Shown: positions 16,953-28,409, numbered from the stretch's first letter. The stretch is 64,000 nt of DNA from Enterobacter bugandensis (GCF_900324475.1 NZ_LT992502.1:3658001-3722000), one strand, 5' to 3'. Notes: generated by a model from the letters alone, not told the origin. Numbers and translations are program-made.

Positions 16953-17357
16953 TTAGATCAGAAAATCATCCAGTGATTTACCCTCTGCCAGTGCGCTGGC
17001 AATAGGCTTCGGCGTGCGGCCTTGGCCGGTCCACGTTTTTTCTTCACCGTTCTGGTCAATAAAGCGATATTTCGCTTCACGCGGTTTACGCTTTTTAGTC
17101 GGTTTACCCGCCTGCGCCAGTTCTGAACCCAGCAGGTCAGTCGGAGAAATACCATCGGCTTTCATCAGTTCCAGCAGGGTATTAATTTTTTCCTGCTGTT
17201 CAGCGCGCTGCTGCTCTAATTCCGCCAGCTCATTGCGTTTTTCTTCAGTAACGACCCTGACCTTTTCCAGCATTTCCTCAAGAACGTCCAGGGTTAATTC
17301 TCGCGCCATCGCGCGCAGGGTTCGGATATTATTAAGATTCTGTAACGTCAAAGACAT
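16953..17357 (-). CDS. stpA: H-NS-like nucleoid protein StpA
   Basis: A 134-residue H-NS paralogue that binds curved AT-rich DNA and has RNA chaperone activity in E. coli. The N-terminal oligomerisation helices (LNNIRTLRAMARELTLDVLE) and the C-terminal DNA-binding AT-hook-like loop (WTGQGRTPKPIA) are intact. The start matches the E. coli protein. The frame stays open for 29 codons upstream, which I regard as untranslated leader. StpA can silence proU, located 6 kb away. Confidence 0.93.
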   Translation of the reverse strand: MSLTLQNLNNIRTLRAMARELTLDVLEEMLEKVRVVTEEKRNELAELEQQRAEQQEKINTLLELMKADGISPTDLLGSELAQAGKPTKKRKPREAKYRFIDQNGEEKTWTGQGRTPKPIASALAEGKSLDDFLI

Positions 17358-17850
17358 ATTATTGAAAACCTTTTCTTTGGGGTAAATAGATAAATCGCCC
17401 CAAGAATAATTCATTTCAGTTGAAATATCTACCCAAAGGTCCAAACGGGCATAAATGTAAATATATTTAAATATCGCCGTTAATAATAGCGCATAGCATT
17501 GGCGGGAAACACGTAGATCTAATCACCGAATCAATATAAATGGTCAACTTTAATCCAAATCACAGCATACTGCGCTATCATCAGGGGAGTGGATTTCTGC
17601 GTCAAAAGCAAAACATCTAAGACACTGATTTATATAAGTAAAACATTTGATGAGACAGATTATAACGAACCGGATAAAAAACAACCAATTTTAGAGAATA
17701 TTGTGGACAAAAGGCGAGTAAATAAAAATTAATCACTAGTTGTTAGTTCAAACATAGAGATATACGCTATACACCTCAAACAAACCAACCTAAAGCACTA
17801 GCCGCTGAAGGAAAACCGATTCCACTGCGTTCTTCTCAAGGAGTTCAGAC
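17358..17850. promoter_or_regulatory. AT-rich divergent region between stpA and alaE
   Basis: About 490 bases without a supported gene, clearly more AT-rich than its surroundings, with many A/T tracts. It must carry the divergent stpA and alaE promoters and looks like H-NS/StpA-type binding DNA. A TTGGGG...CCCCAA inverted repeat at 17378-17402 lies in the stpA leader. alaE has an AAGGAG site just before its ATG. Confidence 0.6.
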
Positions 17851-18300
17851 ATGTTCTCGCCGCAATCTCGCCTGCGCCACGCGGTGGCGGATACTTTCGC
17901 GATGGTTGTCTACTGTTCCGTTGTGAACATGCTGATTGAAATATTCCTCTCCGGAATGACCTTCGAGCAGTCACTTTCTTCTCGTCTGGTGGCGATCCCG
18001 GTCAATATTATTATCGCATGGCCTTACGGGCTATACCGCGATGCCGTCATGCGTTTCGCGCGCCGCATCAGCCCGGCGGGCTGGATGAAAAATCTTGCCG
18101 ACGTGCTGGCGTACGTCACGTTCCAGTCGCCGGTCTACGTGGCTATTCTCCTGACAGTGGGCGCGGACTGGCACCAGATCGCCGCAGCGGTCAGTTCGAA
18201 TATCGTGGTATCAATGCTGATGGGTGCGGTATACGGCTATTTCCTCGACTACTGCCGCCGCCTGTTTAAGGTCAGCCAGTACGGCCAGGTAAAAGCGTAA
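17851..18300 (+). CDS. alaE: L-alanine exporter AlaE
   Basis: A 149-residue inner-membrane protein with four hydrophobic segments, matching E. coli AlaE (YgaW), which exports L-alanine and prevents its toxic build-up. Recognisable text: [20 protein letters not shown] at the N-terminus, [16 protein letters not shown] in the middle and [11 protein letters not shown] near the end. It is monocistronic and ends in a strong hairpin terminator facing ygaC. Confidence 0.94.
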   Translation: MFSPQSRLRHAVADTFAMVVYCSVVNMLIEIFLSGMTFEQSLSSRLVAIPVNIIIAWPYGLYRDAVMRFARRISPAGWMKNLADVLAYVTFQSPVYVAILLTVGADWHQIAAAVSSNIVVSMLMGAVYGYFLDYCRRLFKVSQYGQVKA

Positions 18301-18306
18301 TGTGAA

Positions 18307-18328
18307 GCGACTGGCGAAAGCCAGTCGC
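18307..18328. terminator. Bidirectional terminator alaE/ygaC
   Basis: GCGACTGGC and GCCAGTCGC form a perfect 9-bp stem closed by a GAAA tetraloop, between the convergent alaE and ygaC. ATTT follows on the plus strand. Confidence 0.8.
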
Positions 18329-18332
18329 AGAT

Positions 18333-18677
18333 TTACTGTACGTCGCCAAACAGTCCCTTCAGAAACCGCTCCAGCGCCATACGCGAACTGAAACCGTGCG
18401 GAATACCATAATGCTCATGCCGTTCACCGCCTAAATAGAGCGGAAATTGCTGATAGTGGTCGCAGGTTTTAATATCCGAGGCAGGCTCAGCAAATGACAG
18501 ACTTCTGTCTTTCAGCGTCGGGTGAATAATGAGAGCGGTACGTCCCATCCTGGCTTCACGATTAACATAAACATAATTCTCGCCGCGGCGATATCCATAC
18601 GCTTTTGGCGTCACCTCATCCATGGTGAATCCCTCTTTTTCAAGAACGCGTGCCACCTCGTCAGGTCGTAAATACAT
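18333..18677 (-). CDS. ygaC: DUF2002-family protein YgaC
   Basis: A 114-residue cytoplasmic protein almost identical to E. coli YgaC ([53 protein letters not shown]). Its function is unknown; the E. coli gene is reported as iron/Fur-regulated. I did not find a convincing Fur box in the 160 bases shared with the divergent ygaM. Confidence 0.92.
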   Translation of the reverse strand: MYLRPDEVARVLEKEGFTMDEVTPKAYGYRRGENYVYVNREARMGRTALIIHPTLKDRSLSFAEPASDIKTCDHYQQFPLYLGGERHEHYGIPHGFSSRMALERFLKGLFGDVQ

Positions 18678-18837
18678 ATCTTTTCCTCGTTATCTTTTCC
18701 TGCCCGGCAACCTTACAGTAATCAGCATTAGCAGGGCTTTCAGAATAGTCCATAAACTGGCGGATAACGCGTGACGCGCTTCAGATATTAAATTTCTGAA
18801 CTAAACTAAACGGGAACACAAAATTACGGAGGATCGT

Positions 18838-19164
18838 ATGTTTAACAGACCGAACCGAAACGATATTAACGACGACGCGCAGGATATTCGTAATGATGTC
18901 AGCCAATTAGCGGACACGCTTGAGGAAGTGCTGAAATCCTGGGGATCCGATGCGAAGGATGAAGCAGATGCTGCGAAACGTAAGGCTCAGTCTCTGCTCC
19001 GTGAAACCCGCGCCCGTATGAACGGACGTTCACGCGCTACGCAGGCGGCCTGCGACATGGCAAGCTGTGCTACGACCTTCGTACGTGAAAAACCACTGTG
19101 TACGCTGGGAACCGTCGCGGCGGTCGGCATTTTTGTCGGAGCCCTGCTCAGCCTGCGTAAGTAA
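18838..19164 (+). CDS. ygaM: ElaB/YqjD-family (DUF883) membrane protein YgaM
   Basis: A 108-residue protein with a long charged N-terminal helix (DDAQDIRNDVSQLADTLEEV) and a C-terminal transmembrane segment (LGTVAAVGIFVGALLSLRK). Relatives ElaB and YqjD are stationary-phase inner-membrane proteins that associate with ribosomes. It has a GGAGG site before the ATG and a Rho-independent terminator 15 bases after the stop. Confidence 0.92.
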   Translation: MFNRPNRNDINDDAQDIRNDVSQLADTLEEVLKSWGSDAKDEADAAKRKAQSLLRETRARMNGRSRATQAACDMASCATTFVREKPLCTLGTVAAVGIFVGALLSLRK

Positions 19165-19178
19165 GCCCGCATTCTCAA

Positions 19179-19209
19179 CCCCGGTAGCCTCAGGCGCCGG
19201 GGCTTTTTT
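19179..19209 (+). terminator. ygaM terminator
   Basis: CCCCGG...CCGGGG stem followed by CTTTTTT, directly after ygaM. Confidence 0.85.
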
Positions 19210-19286
19210 ATGCCTGTAAGCCTGAAAAACCCGTACAGCCCGCCCTGCCCCGCTGTGCTCATCATCAGGGCAACATTAATCTGAAT

Positions 19287-19302
19287 TTCCCATATCTTGT
19301 AT
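19287..19302. promoter_or_regulatory. NrdR box 1 upstream of nrdHIEF
   Basis: TTCCCATATCTTGTAT fits the NrdR consensus (aCaCwATATaTwGtgt) at most core positions and shares ATCTwGTAT with box 2, exactly 31 bp downstream. NrdR represses ribonucleotide reductase genes by binding paired boxes about three helical turns apart. Confidence 0.72.
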
Positions 19303-19317
19303 GGTTGAATCTTTTAT

Positions 19318-19333
19318 CAACTACATCTAGTAT
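19318..19333. promoter_or_regulatory. NrdR box 2 upstream of nrdHIEF
   Basis: CAACTACATCTAGTAT is a weaker match to the NrdR consensus but has the same ATCTwGTAT right half as box 1. The 31-bp offset matches the spacing known for E. coli nrd promoters. Confidence 0.68.
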
Positions 19334-19407
19334 TCTCTTTAGAAAGACATACACTCTATGACGCGTTAACTCGCGCCGTTTTCTCATTCTAAATGGAAAT
19401 ACGAATC

Positions 19408-19647
19408 ATGAGCATTATTATTTACACTCGTAACGATTGTGTTCAGTGCCACGCCACCAAACGGGCGATGGAGAGCCGAGGCGTGGCGTTTGAGATGGTA
19501 AATATCGACCTGGTGCCCGATGCCGCGGATACCCTGCGCGAACAGGGATTTCGTCAGCTTCCGGTGGTGGTTGCCGGTGATACCAGCTGGTCTGGCTTTC
19601 GCCCGGACATGATTAACCGCCTGAGCGCTCAGGCCACGCGTGCATGA
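19408..19647 (+). CDS. nrdH: Glutaredoxin-like protein NrdH
   Basis: A 79-residue redoxin that reduces the class Ib ribonucleotide reductase. The CVQC active site is at residues ~11-14 ([16 protein letters not shown]) and the family ending [11 protein letters not shown] is present. I chose [10 protein letters not shown], matching the E. coli N-terminus; an ATG five codons upstream is also in frame. First gene of nrdHIEF; its stop overlaps the nrdI ATG. Confidence 0.93.
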   Translation: MSIIIYTRNDCVQCHATKRAMESRGVAFEMVNIDLVPDAADTLREQGFRQLPVVVAGDTSWSGFRPDMINRLSAQATRA

Positions 19648-20054
19648 GTGGGCTGGTCTTCTTCTCCAGCAGCTCAGAAAACACGCTGCGCTTTATTGAG
19701 CGCCTCGGGCTGCCAGCGGTGCGTATTCCGCTCAACGAGCGGGAGCGCATTCAGGTAGACGAACCTTACATTCTGGTGGTGCCCAGCTATGGCGGCGGCG
19801 GTACGGCAGGAGCAGTACCTCGCCAGGTGATCCGCTTTCTGAACGATCCTCATAACCGGGTACTGATTCGGGGCGTGATCGCGGCGGGCAATCGTAATTT
19901 TGGCGATGCCTTTGGCCGCGCCGGGGATGTCATCTCTCGAAAATGCGGCGTGCCGTATCTCTATCGTTTTGAACTGATGGGGACACAGCAGGACGTAGAA
20001 AACGTGCGTAAAGGAGTGAACGAATTTTGGCAACGACAACCGCAGAACGGGTAA
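19644..20054 (+). CDS. nrdI: Flavodoxin-like NrdI
   Basis: A 136-residue FMN protein that supplies oxidant for assembling the dimanganese-tyrosyl cofactor of NrdF. The phosphate-binding loop [18 protein letters not shown] is near the N-terminus; VPSYGGGG and [15 protein letters not shown] form the flavin and NrdF contact loops. ATGA overlap with nrdH upstream; 28-base overlap with nrdE downstream. Confidence 0.95.
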   Translation: MSGLVFFSSSSENTLRFIERLGLPAVRIPLNERERIQVDEPYILVVPSYGGGGTAGAVPRQVIRFLNDPHNRVLIRGVIAAGNRNFGDAFGRAGDVISRKCGVPYLYRFELMGTQQDVENVRKGVNEFWQRQPQNG

Positions 20055-22171
20055 TTCAGGCGACGCCGGACTACCACGCATTAAACGCGATGCTTAACCT
20101 CTATGACCGGGAGGGGCGCATTCAGTTTGGCAAAGATCGCGAGGCGGTAGAGGCTTTTTTCGCCGTCCACGTGCGGCCCAACAGCGTGACGTTTTCAAGC
20201 CAGAATGAACGTCTCGACTATCTGGTTAACGAGGGCTACTACGAGGAGCGCGTCCTGGCCCGCTACGATCGTCCCTTCGTGGTAAGACTGTTTGAACGTG
20301 CGCACGCCAGCGGTTTTCGCTTCCAGACGTTTCTTGGCGCATGGAAGTATTACACCAGCTACACCCTGAAAACCTTCGACGGCAAACGCTACCTGGAAAG
20401 CTTTGAAGATCGCACCGTGATGGTGGCCCTGACGCTGGCCCAGGGCGATGAAGCGCTGGCTGAACGGCTGACGGAGGAGATCCTCTCCGGCCGCTTCCAG
20501 CCCGCTACGCCCACCTTCCTCAACTGCGGCAAGGCCCAGCGCGGCGAGCTGGTCTCCTGCTTCCTGCTGCGCATCGAAGACAATATGGAGTCGATTGGCC
20601 GTGCGGTGAACTCGGCGCTGCAGCTTTCCAAACGCGGCGGCGGCGTGGCGTTTCTGCTCTCGAACCTGCGGGAAGCGGGCGCGCCGATCAAGCGCATCGA
20701 AAACCAGTCCTCGGGCGTGATCCCGGTGATGAAGATGCTGGAAGATGCCTTCTCCTACGCCAACCAGCTTGGCGCACGCCAGGGGGCGGGGGCGGTTTAC
20801 CTGCACGCGCACCACCCGGACATCCTGCGTTTTCTCGATACCAAGCGCGAAAACGCCGACGAAAAAATCCGCATCAAAACCCTGTCGCTCGGCGTGACGA
20901 TCCCGGATATCACGTTTAAGCTGGCCAAAGAGAATGCCGACATGGCGCTCTTCTCGCCGTATGACGTGGAGCGTATCTACGGCAAAGCGTTTGGCGACGT
21001 GGCGATAAGCGAGCTTTATGACGAGCTGGTTGCAGACGATCGCATCCGCAAGAAATACATCAACGCCCGCGATTTCTTCCAGACGCTTGCGGAAATTCAG
21101 TTTGAATCCGGCTATCCGTACATCATGTACGAGGATACGGTAAACCGCGCCAATCCGATTGCCGGGCGCATTAACATGAGCAACCTGTGCTCGGAAATTT
21201 TGCAGGTCAACAGCGCCTCCGCTTACGACGAAAACCTGGACTACGCGGAGATCGGCAAAGATATCTCCTGCAACCTCGGGTCGCTGAATATTGCCCACAC
21301 CATGGATTCGCCGGATTTTGGCCGCACGGTGGAGACCGCCGTTCGCGGGCTAACGGCGGTATCGGACATGAGCCACATCCGCAGCGTGCCGTCCATCGAG
21401 GCGGGCAACGCCGCGTCGCACGCCATCGGCCTGGGGCAGATGAACCTGCACGGCTATCTGGCACGGGAAGGCATCGCCTACGGCAGCCCGGAAGGGCTGG
21501 ATTTCACGAATCTCTATTTCTACACCGTCACCTGGCATGCGCTGCATACCTCAATGATGCTGGCGCGCGAGCGCAACCAGCGGTTCGCAGGCTTTGAGCA
21601 GTCGCGCTACGCCAGCGGGGCGTATTTCAGCCAGTATCTGGAAGGCGACTGGCAGCCGAAAACCGAAAAAGTGCGCGCGCTGTTTGACCGCGCCGGCATT
21701 ACCCTGCCGACGCGCGAGATGTGGCAGCAGCTGCGCGACGACGTGATGCGCTACGGCATTTATAACCAGAACCTGCAGGCGGTGCCGCCAACCGGTTCGA
21801 TTTCCTACATCAACCACGCCACGTCGAGCATTCACCCGATCGTGTCGAAGATTGAGATTCGTAAGGAAGGCAAAACCGGACGCGTCTACTACCCTGCCCC
21901 GTTTATGACCAATGAGAACCTGGCGCTGTACCAGGACGCGTACGAGATCGGCCCGGAGAAAATCATTGATACCTACGCCGAGGCCACGAAGCACGTTGAC
22001 CAGGGGCTGTCGCTGACGCTCTTCTTCCCGGACACCGCCACCACGCGGGATATCAACAAAGCGCAGATTTACGCCTGGAAGAAAGGCATCAAAACGCTGT
22101 ACTACATTCGCCTGCGCCAGCTTGCGCTGGAAGGCACCGAAATCGAAGGCTGCGTGTCCTGCGCGCTGTAA
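20027..22171 (+). CDS. nrdE: Class Ib ribonucleoside-diphosphate reductase alpha subunit NrdE
   Basis: A 714-residue catalytic subunit. It starts with TTG at 20027 (MATTTAERV), preceded by AAGGAG 10 bases upstream and lying inside nrdI; this matches the E. coli N-terminus. Reductase motifs include [25 protein letters not shown] and the C-terminal redox pair in EGCVSCAL that NrdH reduces. The overlap with nrdI and the 9-base gap to nrdF mark one transcription unit. Confidence 0.96.
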   Translation: MATTTAERVIQATPDYHALNAMLNLYDREGRIQFGKDREAVEAFFAVHVRPNSVTFSSQNERLDYLVNEGYYEERVLARYDRPFVVRLFERAHASGFRFQTFLGAWKYYTSYTLKTFDGKRYLESFEDRTVMVALTLAQGDEALAERLTEEILSGRFQPATPTFLNCGKAQRGELVSCFLLRIEDNMESIGRAVNSALQLSKRGGGVAFLLSNLREAGAPIKRIENQSSGVIPVMKMLEDAFSYANQLGARQGAGAVYLHAHHPDILRFLDTKRENADEKIRIKTLSLGVTIPDITFKLAKENADMALFSPYDVERIYGKAFGDVAISELYDELVADDRIRKKYINARDFFQTLAEIQFESGYPYIMYEDTVNRANPIAGRINMSNLCSEILQVNSASAYDENLDYAEIGKDISCNLGSLNIAHTMDSPDFGRTVETAVRGLTAVSDMSHIRSVPSIEAGNAASHAIGLGQMNLHGYLAREGIAYGSPEGLDFTNLYFYTVTWHALHTSMMLARERNQRFAGFEQSRYASGAYFSQYLEGDWQPKTEKVRALFDRAGITLPTREMWQQLRDDVMRYGIYNQNLQAVPPTGSISYINHATSSIHPIVSKIEIRKEGKTGRVYYPAPFMTNENLALYQDAYEIGPEKIIDTYAEATKHVDQGLSLTLFFPDTATTRDINKAQIYAWKKGIKTLYYIRLRQLALEGTEIEGCVSCAL

Positions 22172-23140
<969 letters not shown>

Positions 23141-23230
23141 TGTATGAATTAACGTTCATTAATTAAATATAAATCTCATTATTTCCATACCACTATTTCT
23201 CCAGGCACTACACTGTAATTTCCCCGTCAT

Positions 23231-23264
23231 ATTCGCCTGAATCACACCGATTCAGGCGAATTTC
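23231..23264 (+). terminator. nrdF terminator
   Basis: ATTCGCCTGAAT and ATTCAGGCGAAT form a perfect 12-bp stem with a 7-base loop, followed by TTCCC. It sits 90 bases after nrdF. Confidence 0.78.
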
Positions 23265-23376
23265 CCGACGCAGCAGCAAAAAATTGAGAAAAATTCAAAC
23301 CGCCCTCAGCCCTTTATTCATGGGAAATTCAGCCGTTTCGCTTGCAGCAAAATTCCGGCGTCAGGCCAACTCAGGG

Positions 23377-23404
23377 TTGTCTCAGATTCTCAGTATGTTA
23401 GGGT
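23377..23404 (+). promoter_or_regulatory. proU P2 promoter
   Basis: TTGTCT and TAGGGT are separated by 16 bases (CAGATTCTCAGTATGT), essentially the E. coli proU P2 sequence, which is osmotically induced and silenced by H-NS/StpA. Confidence 0.8.
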
Positions 23405-23472
23405 TATGCCCGTTAACAATTTACCATGGTAATCATATCGACATAAACAAATAACAGGACACTCTCTATTGC

Positions 23473-24675
23473 ATGGCAATTAAATTAGAAGTGAAAAATC
23501 TTTATAAAATATTTGGCGAGCACCCGCAGCGCGCATTCAAATATATTGAGAAAGGCCTTTCGAAAGAGCAAATTCTGGAAAAAACCGGGCTGTCGCTTGG
23601 CGTTAAAGACGCCAGTCTGGCCATTGAAGAAGGCGAGATTTTTGTCATCATGGGGTTATCCGGTTCGGGTAAATCCACTATGGTTCGCCTTCTCAATCGC
23701 CTGATTGAACCCACCCGCGGACAGGTGCTGATTGACGGCGTGGATATCGCCAGAATCTCAGACGCAGAACTCCGCGAGGTGCGCAGAAAGAAGATCGCAA
23801 TGGTGTTTCAGTCATTCGCGCTGATGCCGCATATGACGGTGCTCGATAATACCGCCTTCGGTATGGAATTAGCCGGCACGCCTGCTCAGGAACGTCAGGA
23901 AAAAGCCCTGGATGCTTTGCGTCAGGTTGGGCTGGAAAATTACGCTCATGCCTACCCGGACGAGCTTTCGGGCGGGATGCGTCAGCGCGTTGGATTAGCC
24001 CGCGCGTTAGCCATTAATCCAGACATATTATTAATGGATGAAGCCTTTTCAGCCCTCGATCCTTTAATTCGCACCGAGATGCAGGATGAGCTGGTAAAAT
24101 TACAGGCCAAACACCAGCGCACCATTGTCTTTATTTCTCACGATCTCGATGAAGCCATGCGTATTGGCGACCGCATTGCCATTATGCAAAATGGCGAAGT
24201 GGTGCAGGTCGGCACGCCGGATGAAATTCTGAATAATCCGGCGAATGATTACGTGCGCACCTTCTTCCGCGGCGTGGATATTAGCCAGGTATTTAGCGCG
24301 AAAGATATTGCCCGCCGAACGCCAAACGGCATTATTCGAAAAACGCCAGGCTTCGGCCCGCGCTCCGCGCTGAAGCTGTTGCAGGATGAAGACCGTGAAT
24401 ACGGTTATCTGGTTGAACGCGGCAATAAATTTGTCGGCGTTGTCTCCATCGACTCTCTGAAAACCGCCCTGAGCGAAAATCAGGGAATCGATGCGGCGTT
24501 GATTGACGCTCCGCTTGCCGTGGATGCCGAAACGCCGCTTAGCGAGTTGCTCTCTCACGTGGGTCAGGCGCCTTGCGCCGTGCCGGTTGTCGGTGAAGAA
24601 CAACAGTACGTTGGCATCATCTCAAAACGGATGCTGCTACAGGCTTTAGATCGCGAGGGGGCAAACAATGGCTGA
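23473..24675 (+). CDS. proV: Glycine betaine/proline ABC transporter ATPase ProV
   Basis: A 400-residue ATPase of the ProU osmoprotectant importer. Walker [10 protein letters not shown] is at 61-69, the signature is [15 protein letters not shown], and Walker B is [13 protein letters not shown]-terminal CBS domains (~280-400) sense ionic strength in related systems. The start matches E. coli. It overlaps proW by 8 bases. Confidence 0.96.
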   Translation: MAIKLEVKNLYKIFGEHPQRAFKYIEKGLSKEQILEKTGLSLGVKDASLAIEEGEIFVIMGLSGSGKSTMVRLLNRLIEPTRGQVLIDGVDIARISDAELREVRRKKIAMVFQSFALMPHMTVLDNTAFGMELAGTPAQERQEKALDALRQVGLENYAHAYPDELSGGMRQRVGLARALAINPDILLMDEAFSALDPLIRTEMQDELVKLQAKHQRTIVFISHDLDEAMRIGDRIAIMQNGEVVQVGTPDEILNNPANDYVRTFFRGVDISQVFSAKDIARRTPNGIIRKTPGFGPRSALKLLQDEDREYGYLVERGNKFVGVVSIDSLKTALSENQGIDAALIDAPLAVDAETPLSELLSHVGQAPCAVPVVGEEQQYVGIISKRMLLQALDREGANNG

Positions 24676-25732
24676 TCAATCAAACCCATGGGGTACCACT
24701 GAAGCTGCGGACAGCGCGGCGCAATCTGCCGATGCGTGGGGTTCCACGCCCGCACCTGCCGACGGCGGCGGCGCGGCGGACTGGCTCAACAGCGCACCCG
24801 CGCCTGCGCCAGAGCATTTCAATATTATGGATCCGTTCCACAAGACGCTGATCCCGCTGGACAGCTGGGTAACAGAGGGGATCGACTGGGTCGTTACCCA
24901 TTTCCGCCCGGTGTTCCAGGGGATCCGCATCCCGGTGGATTACATCCTGAACGGCTTCCAGCAGCTGATGCTGGGCATGCCGGCGCCCGTGGCGATAATC
25001 CTGTTCTCGCTGATCGCGTGGCAGTTCGGTAGCGCGGGTATGGGCGTCGCCACGCTGATCTCCCTGATCGCCATCGGCGCGATTGGCGCGTGGTCTCAGG
25101 CGATGATTACCCTGGCGCTGGTGCTGACCGCCCTGCTCTTCTGCATTGTCATCGGCCTGCCGATGGGGATCTGGCTGGCGCGCAGCCCGCGGGCGGCGAA
25201 GATTATTCGTCCCCTGCTGGATGCGATGCAGACCACCCCGGCGTTCGTCTATCTGGTGCCTATCGTGATGCTGTTCGGCATCGGCAACGTGCCAGGCGTG
25301 GTGGTGACCATTATCTTCGCCCTGCCGCCGATTATTCGCCTGACGATCCTGGGGATTAACCAGGTGCCAGCGGATCTGATTGAGGCCTCGCGCTCGTTCG
25401 GCGCCAGCCCGCGTCAGATGCTGTTTAAGGTTCAGCTTCCGCTGGCGATGCCGACCATTATGGCGGGCGTTAACCAGACGCTGATGCTGGCGCTGTCTAT
25501 GGTGGTGATCGCCTCGATGATCGCCGTTGGCGGTCTCGGCCAGATGGTGCTGCGCGGTATTGGCCGTCTCGACATGGGGCTGGCGACCGTCGGCGGCGTC
25601 GGGATTGTGATCCTCGCCATTATTCTTGACCGCCTGACCCAGGCTGTCGGTCGTGATTCACGCAGTCGCGGCAACCGTCGCTGGTACACCACCGGCCCTG
25701 TCGGGTTACTGACCCGCCCATTTACAAAATAA
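24668..25732 (+). CDS. proW: Glycine betaine/proline ABC transporter permease ProW
   Basis: A 354-residue permease. A long hydrophilic N-terminus rich in Ala/Pro/Gly (residues ~1-60) precedes the membrane domain, as in E. coli ProW. The permease EAA loop is [20 protein letters not shown]. It lies between proV (8-base overlap) and proX (9-base gap). Confidence 0.96.
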   Translation: MADQSNPWGTTEAADSAAQSADAWGSTPAPADGGGAADWLNSAPAPAPEHFNIMDPFHKTLIPLDSWVTEGIDWVVTHFRPVFQGIRIPVDYILNGFQQLMLGMPAPVAIILFSLIAWQFGSAGMGVATLISLIAIGAIGAWSQAMITLALVLTALLFCIVIGLPMGIWLARSPRAAKIIRPLLDAMQTTPAFVYLVPIVMLFGIGNVPGVVVTIIFALPPIIRLTILGINQVPADLIEASRSFGASPRQMLFKVQLPLAMPTIMAGVNQTLMLALSMVVIASMIAVGGLGQMVLRGIGRLDMGLATVGGVGIVILAIILDRLTQAVGRDSRSRGNRRWYTTGPVGLLTRPFTK

Positions 25733-25741
25733 GGAACAACG

Positions 25742-26737
25742 ATGCGACATAACGTACTTTTTGCCACAGCGTTTGCCACCCTTGTCTCCACCAGCGCGTT
25801 TGCCGCTGACCTGCCGGGCAAAGGCATTACCGTGCAGCCGGTGCAGAGCACCATTTCGGAAGAGAGCTTCCAGACCCTGATCGTCAGCCGCGCGCTGGAG
25901 AAGCTGGGCTATACGGTCAACACGCCGAGCGAAGTGGATTACAACGTGGGCTACACCTCGATTGCCTCCGGTGATGCCACCTTTACCGCCGTGAACTGGC
26001 AGCCGCTGCATGACGACATGTATGCCGCCGCAGGTGGCGATAAGAAATTCTATCGCGAAGGCACCTTCGTGACCGGCGCGGCGCAGGGTTATCTGATCGA
26101 CAAGAAAACCGCTGATAAGTACCACATCACCAATATTGAGCAGCTGAAAGATCCGAAGATCGCCAGACTGTTCGACACCAACGGTGACGGAAAGGCCGAC
26201 ATGATGGGCTGCTCGCCGGGCTGGGGCTGCGAAGCGGTGATTAACCACCAGAACAAAGCGTTCGATCTGGCGAAAACCGTCGACGTGAGCCACGGCAACT
26301 ACTCCGCGATGATGGCCGACACCATTGCCCGCTTTAAAGAAGGCAAGCCGGTGATCTACTACACCTGGACGCCGTACTGGGTGAGCGACGTGCTGAAGCC
26401 GGGCAAAGACGTGGTGTGGTTACAGGTGCCCTTCTCCTCCCTGCCGGGCGAGCAGAAAGATATCGACACCAAACTGCCGAACGGCATGAACTATGGCTTC
26501 CCGGTGAACACCATGCACATCGTGGCGAACAAAGCCTGGGCGGAGAAAAACCCGGCTGCGGCGAAGCTGTTCTCGGTGATGAAGCTGCCGCTGGCGGACA
26601 TCAACGCCCAGAATGCGATGATGCACGCGGGCAAATCCTCTGAGGCGGATGTTAAAGGCCACGTGGATGGCTGGATCAAAGCCCACCAGCAGCAGTTTGA
26701 TGGCTGGGTGAAAGAGGCGCTTGCGGCGCAGAAGTAA
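25742..26737 (+). CDS. proX: Glycine betaine-binding periplasmic protein ProX
   Basis: A 331-residue substrate-binding protein with a classical signal peptide ([20 protein letters not shown], cleavage near AFA-ADLPG). Tryptophans that form the betaine-binding aromatic box appear in [24 protein letters not shown] and [18 protein letters not shown] precedes the ATG. Last gene of proVWX. Confidence 0.96.
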   Translation: MRHNVLFATAFATLVSTSAFAADLPGKGITVQPVQSTISEESFQTLIVSRALEKLGYTVNTPSEVDYNVGYTSIASGDATFTAVNWQPLHDDMYAAAGGDKKFYREGTFVTGAAQGYLIDKKTADKYHITNIEQLKDPKIARLFDTNGDGKADMMGCSPGWGCEAVINHQNKAFDLAKTVDVSHGNYSAMMADTIARFKEGKPVIYYTWTPYWVSDVLKPGKDVVWLQVPFSSLPGEQKDIDTKLPNGMNYGFPVNTMHIVANKAWAEKNPAAAKLFSVMKLPLADINAQNAMMHAGKSSEADVKGHVDGWIKAHQQQFDGWVKEALAAQK

Positions 26738-26755
26738 AAACACAACACAACCTTA

Positions 26756-26806
26756 CCCCTCACCCCGGACCGTACACCCCTCTGGGGAGAGGGTTAGGGT
26801 GAGGGG
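26756..26806. repeat. CCCTCACCC-type intergenic palindrome
   Basis: CCCCTCACCCC...CCCCTCTGGGGAGAGGGTTAGGGTGAGGGG can fold into a long stem (CCCCTCACCC with GGGTGAGGGG, inner CCTCTGGGGAGAGG). The core CCCTCT/AGAGGG recurs at 46791-46815 and 50886-50918. It sits just after proX and may also end the proU transcript. Confidence 0.7.
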
Positions 26807-26909
26807 ATTAACCGCACAAACACACACATAACAATCCCCCAACATTCACAATCATTAGCTATTATGGTTTCCGGAAAAATAATCACTTAACTCACGATTC
26901 CTGAAACTA

Positions 26910-28094
26910 ATGACAAAAACATCTCAGGGGCTTAGCCCCGCACTCATCCTTTTAATGTCCGTGGCAACGGGTCTGGCAGTCGCCAGCAACTATTACGCAC
27001 AACCTCTGCTTGATACTATCGCGCGCGCCTTCGATCTTTCAGCCAGCTCCGCCGGCTTTATCGTCACCGCTGCGCAGCTCGGCTATGCGGCAGGGCTGCT
27101 GTTCCTGGTGCCATTGGGCGATATGTTTGAGCGCCGGATGCTTATCGTCTCTATGACGCTTCTGGCGGCAGGCGGCATGCTGATCACCGCCAGCAGCCAG
27201 TCGCTGACGATGATGATTGTCGGTACCGCGCTAACGGGGCTTTTCTCCGTCGTGGCGCAAATCCTGGTGCCTCTCGCCGCAACGCTCGCCTCGCCGGAAA
27301 AACGCGGCAAAGTGGTCGGCACTATTATGAGCGGCCTGCTGCTGGGCATTCTGCTGGCGCGAACCGTTGCCGGGCTGCTGGCAAGCCTCGGTGGCTGGCG
27401 CACCGTTTACTGGGTGGCGAGCGTATTGATGGTGGTGATGGCGCTGGCGCTGTGGCGCGGGCTGCCGAAGGTGAAGCAGGAGAACCACCTGAATTACCCA
27501 CAGCTTCTGGCCTCCGTGTTTAGCCTGTTCACGCAGGATAAACTGCTGCGCACCCGCGCTCTGCTGGGGTGTTTAACCTTCGCCAACTTCAGCATTCTCT
27601 GGACGTCGATGGCGTTTCTGCTGGCAGCACCGCCGTTCAATTATTCCGAAGGGGTGATTGGTCTGTTCGGTCTGGCCGGTGCTGCCGGTGCATTGGGCGC
27701 TCGCCCGGCAGGCGGGCTGGCTGATAAAGGCAAATCGCACATGACCACGACAGCCGGACTGATTTTGCTCCTGCTCTCCTGGACGGCCATCTGGTATGGG
27801 CACGTCTCGGTGCTGGCGCTGATCGTCGGTATTCTGGTGCTCGATCTCACCGTACAGGGTGTTCACATCACCAACCAGACCGTGATTTACCGCGTGAAGC
27901 CCGAGGCGCGTAACCGCCTCACGGCCGGATACATGACCAGCTACTTCATTGGTGGTGCGGCGGGTTCGTTAATATCAGCGTCGGCGTGGCAGCATGCCGG
28001 CTGGTCAGGCGTGTGCGGGATAGGGGCACTCGTCGCCGCGCTTAACCTGGTTGTATGGTGGCGCGGCTATCATCGTCAGGAAGCAATTCATTAA
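26910..28094 (+). CDS. ygaY: MFS transporter YgaY (intact)
   Basis: A 394-residue major facilitator with 12 predicted helices, closely matching the E. coli ygaY product (MTKTSQGLSPALILLMSVAT start; LAVASNYYAQPLLDTIARAF; loop motif GDMFERRMLIV). In E. coli K-12 the gene is broken; here it reads without interruption. It resembles the sugar/drug efflux branch; substrate unknown. In E. coli it is followed by ygaZH, which are absent here. Confidence 0.9.
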   Translation: MTKTSQGLSPALILLMSVATGLAVASNYYAQPLLDTIARAFDLSASSAGFIVTAAQLGYAAGLLFLVPLGDMFERRMLIVSMTLLAAGGMLITASSQSLTMMIVGTALTGLFSVVAQILVPLAATLASPEKRGKVVGTIMSGLLLGILLARTVAGLLASLGGWRTVYWVASVLMVVMALALWRGLPKVKQENHLNYPQLLASVFSLFTQDKLLRTRALLGCLTFANFSILWTSMAFLLAAPPFNYSEGVIGLFGLAGAAGALGARPAGGLADKGKSHMTTTAGLILLLLSWTAIWYGHVSVLALIVGILVLDLTVQGVHITNQTVIYRVKPEARNRLTAGYMTSYFIGGAAGSLISASAWQHAGWSGVCGIGALVAALNLVVWWRGYHRQEAIH

Positions 28095-28409
28095 GTTTTA
28101 CATTGCTTTGGGCCTCTTAGGGTGTAAAGGGGCCCGGCAGTCTGTTAATGTAAACGTAATCATTTATCCCAGAAATTTTAATGTGGGTGACATATCTACA
28201 ATTGGCATGAATAGTTCAGACCCCCGTCCCCACATCCTCTCTTCAGCGGGTTTATACCCTACGCTTTCTGTGCTCACCGGGTCACGGACTTACCCGGCGC
28301 TCTTTGATGGTGGCATTCGTTTGGCGGATATAACCGCACAAATAATTCATTTACATTATTTGTCACCATCGTTACTATATCGGCTGTAATTAATGAGGTT
28401 ATGCCCAAA
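28095..28409. other. ygaY-mprA intergenic region lacking ygaZH
   Basis: A 315-base gap without a supported gene. E. coli carries the valine exporter genes ygaZH here. A hairpin CCGGGT-N9-ACCCGG lies at 28277-28297, and the mprA promoter must lie in the AT-rich last 80 bases. I see no ORF resembling YgaZ or YgaH and no repeat marking a deletion. Confidence 0.6.

Larger units (their letters stand above)
23141..23472 (+). promoter_or_regulatory. nrdF-proV intergenic region
   Basis: A 332-base gap without a gene. It holds the nrdF terminator (23231-23264) and the osmotically regulated proU promoter (23377-23404), plus AT-rich stretches typical of H-NS-controlled DNA. Confidence 0.75.

Noticed and set aside
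17358..17444. 29-codon N-terminal extension of StpA
   Set aside because: Open frame only; no ribosome site, no match to H-NS/StpA, and the known start has conserved sequence.
18678..18837. Fur box between ygaC and ygaM
   Set aside because: Iron regulation of ygaC is known in E. coli, but I could not find a convincing 19-bp Fur match.
28051..28389. 112-codon ORF between ygaY and mprA
   Set aside because: Starts inside ygaY in another frame, has no recognisable domain, and lies over the presumed mprA promoter.
28200..28400. Possible riboswitch before mprA
   Set aside because: One hairpin (CCGGGT/ACCCGG) is present but no known aptamer pattern could be recognised.
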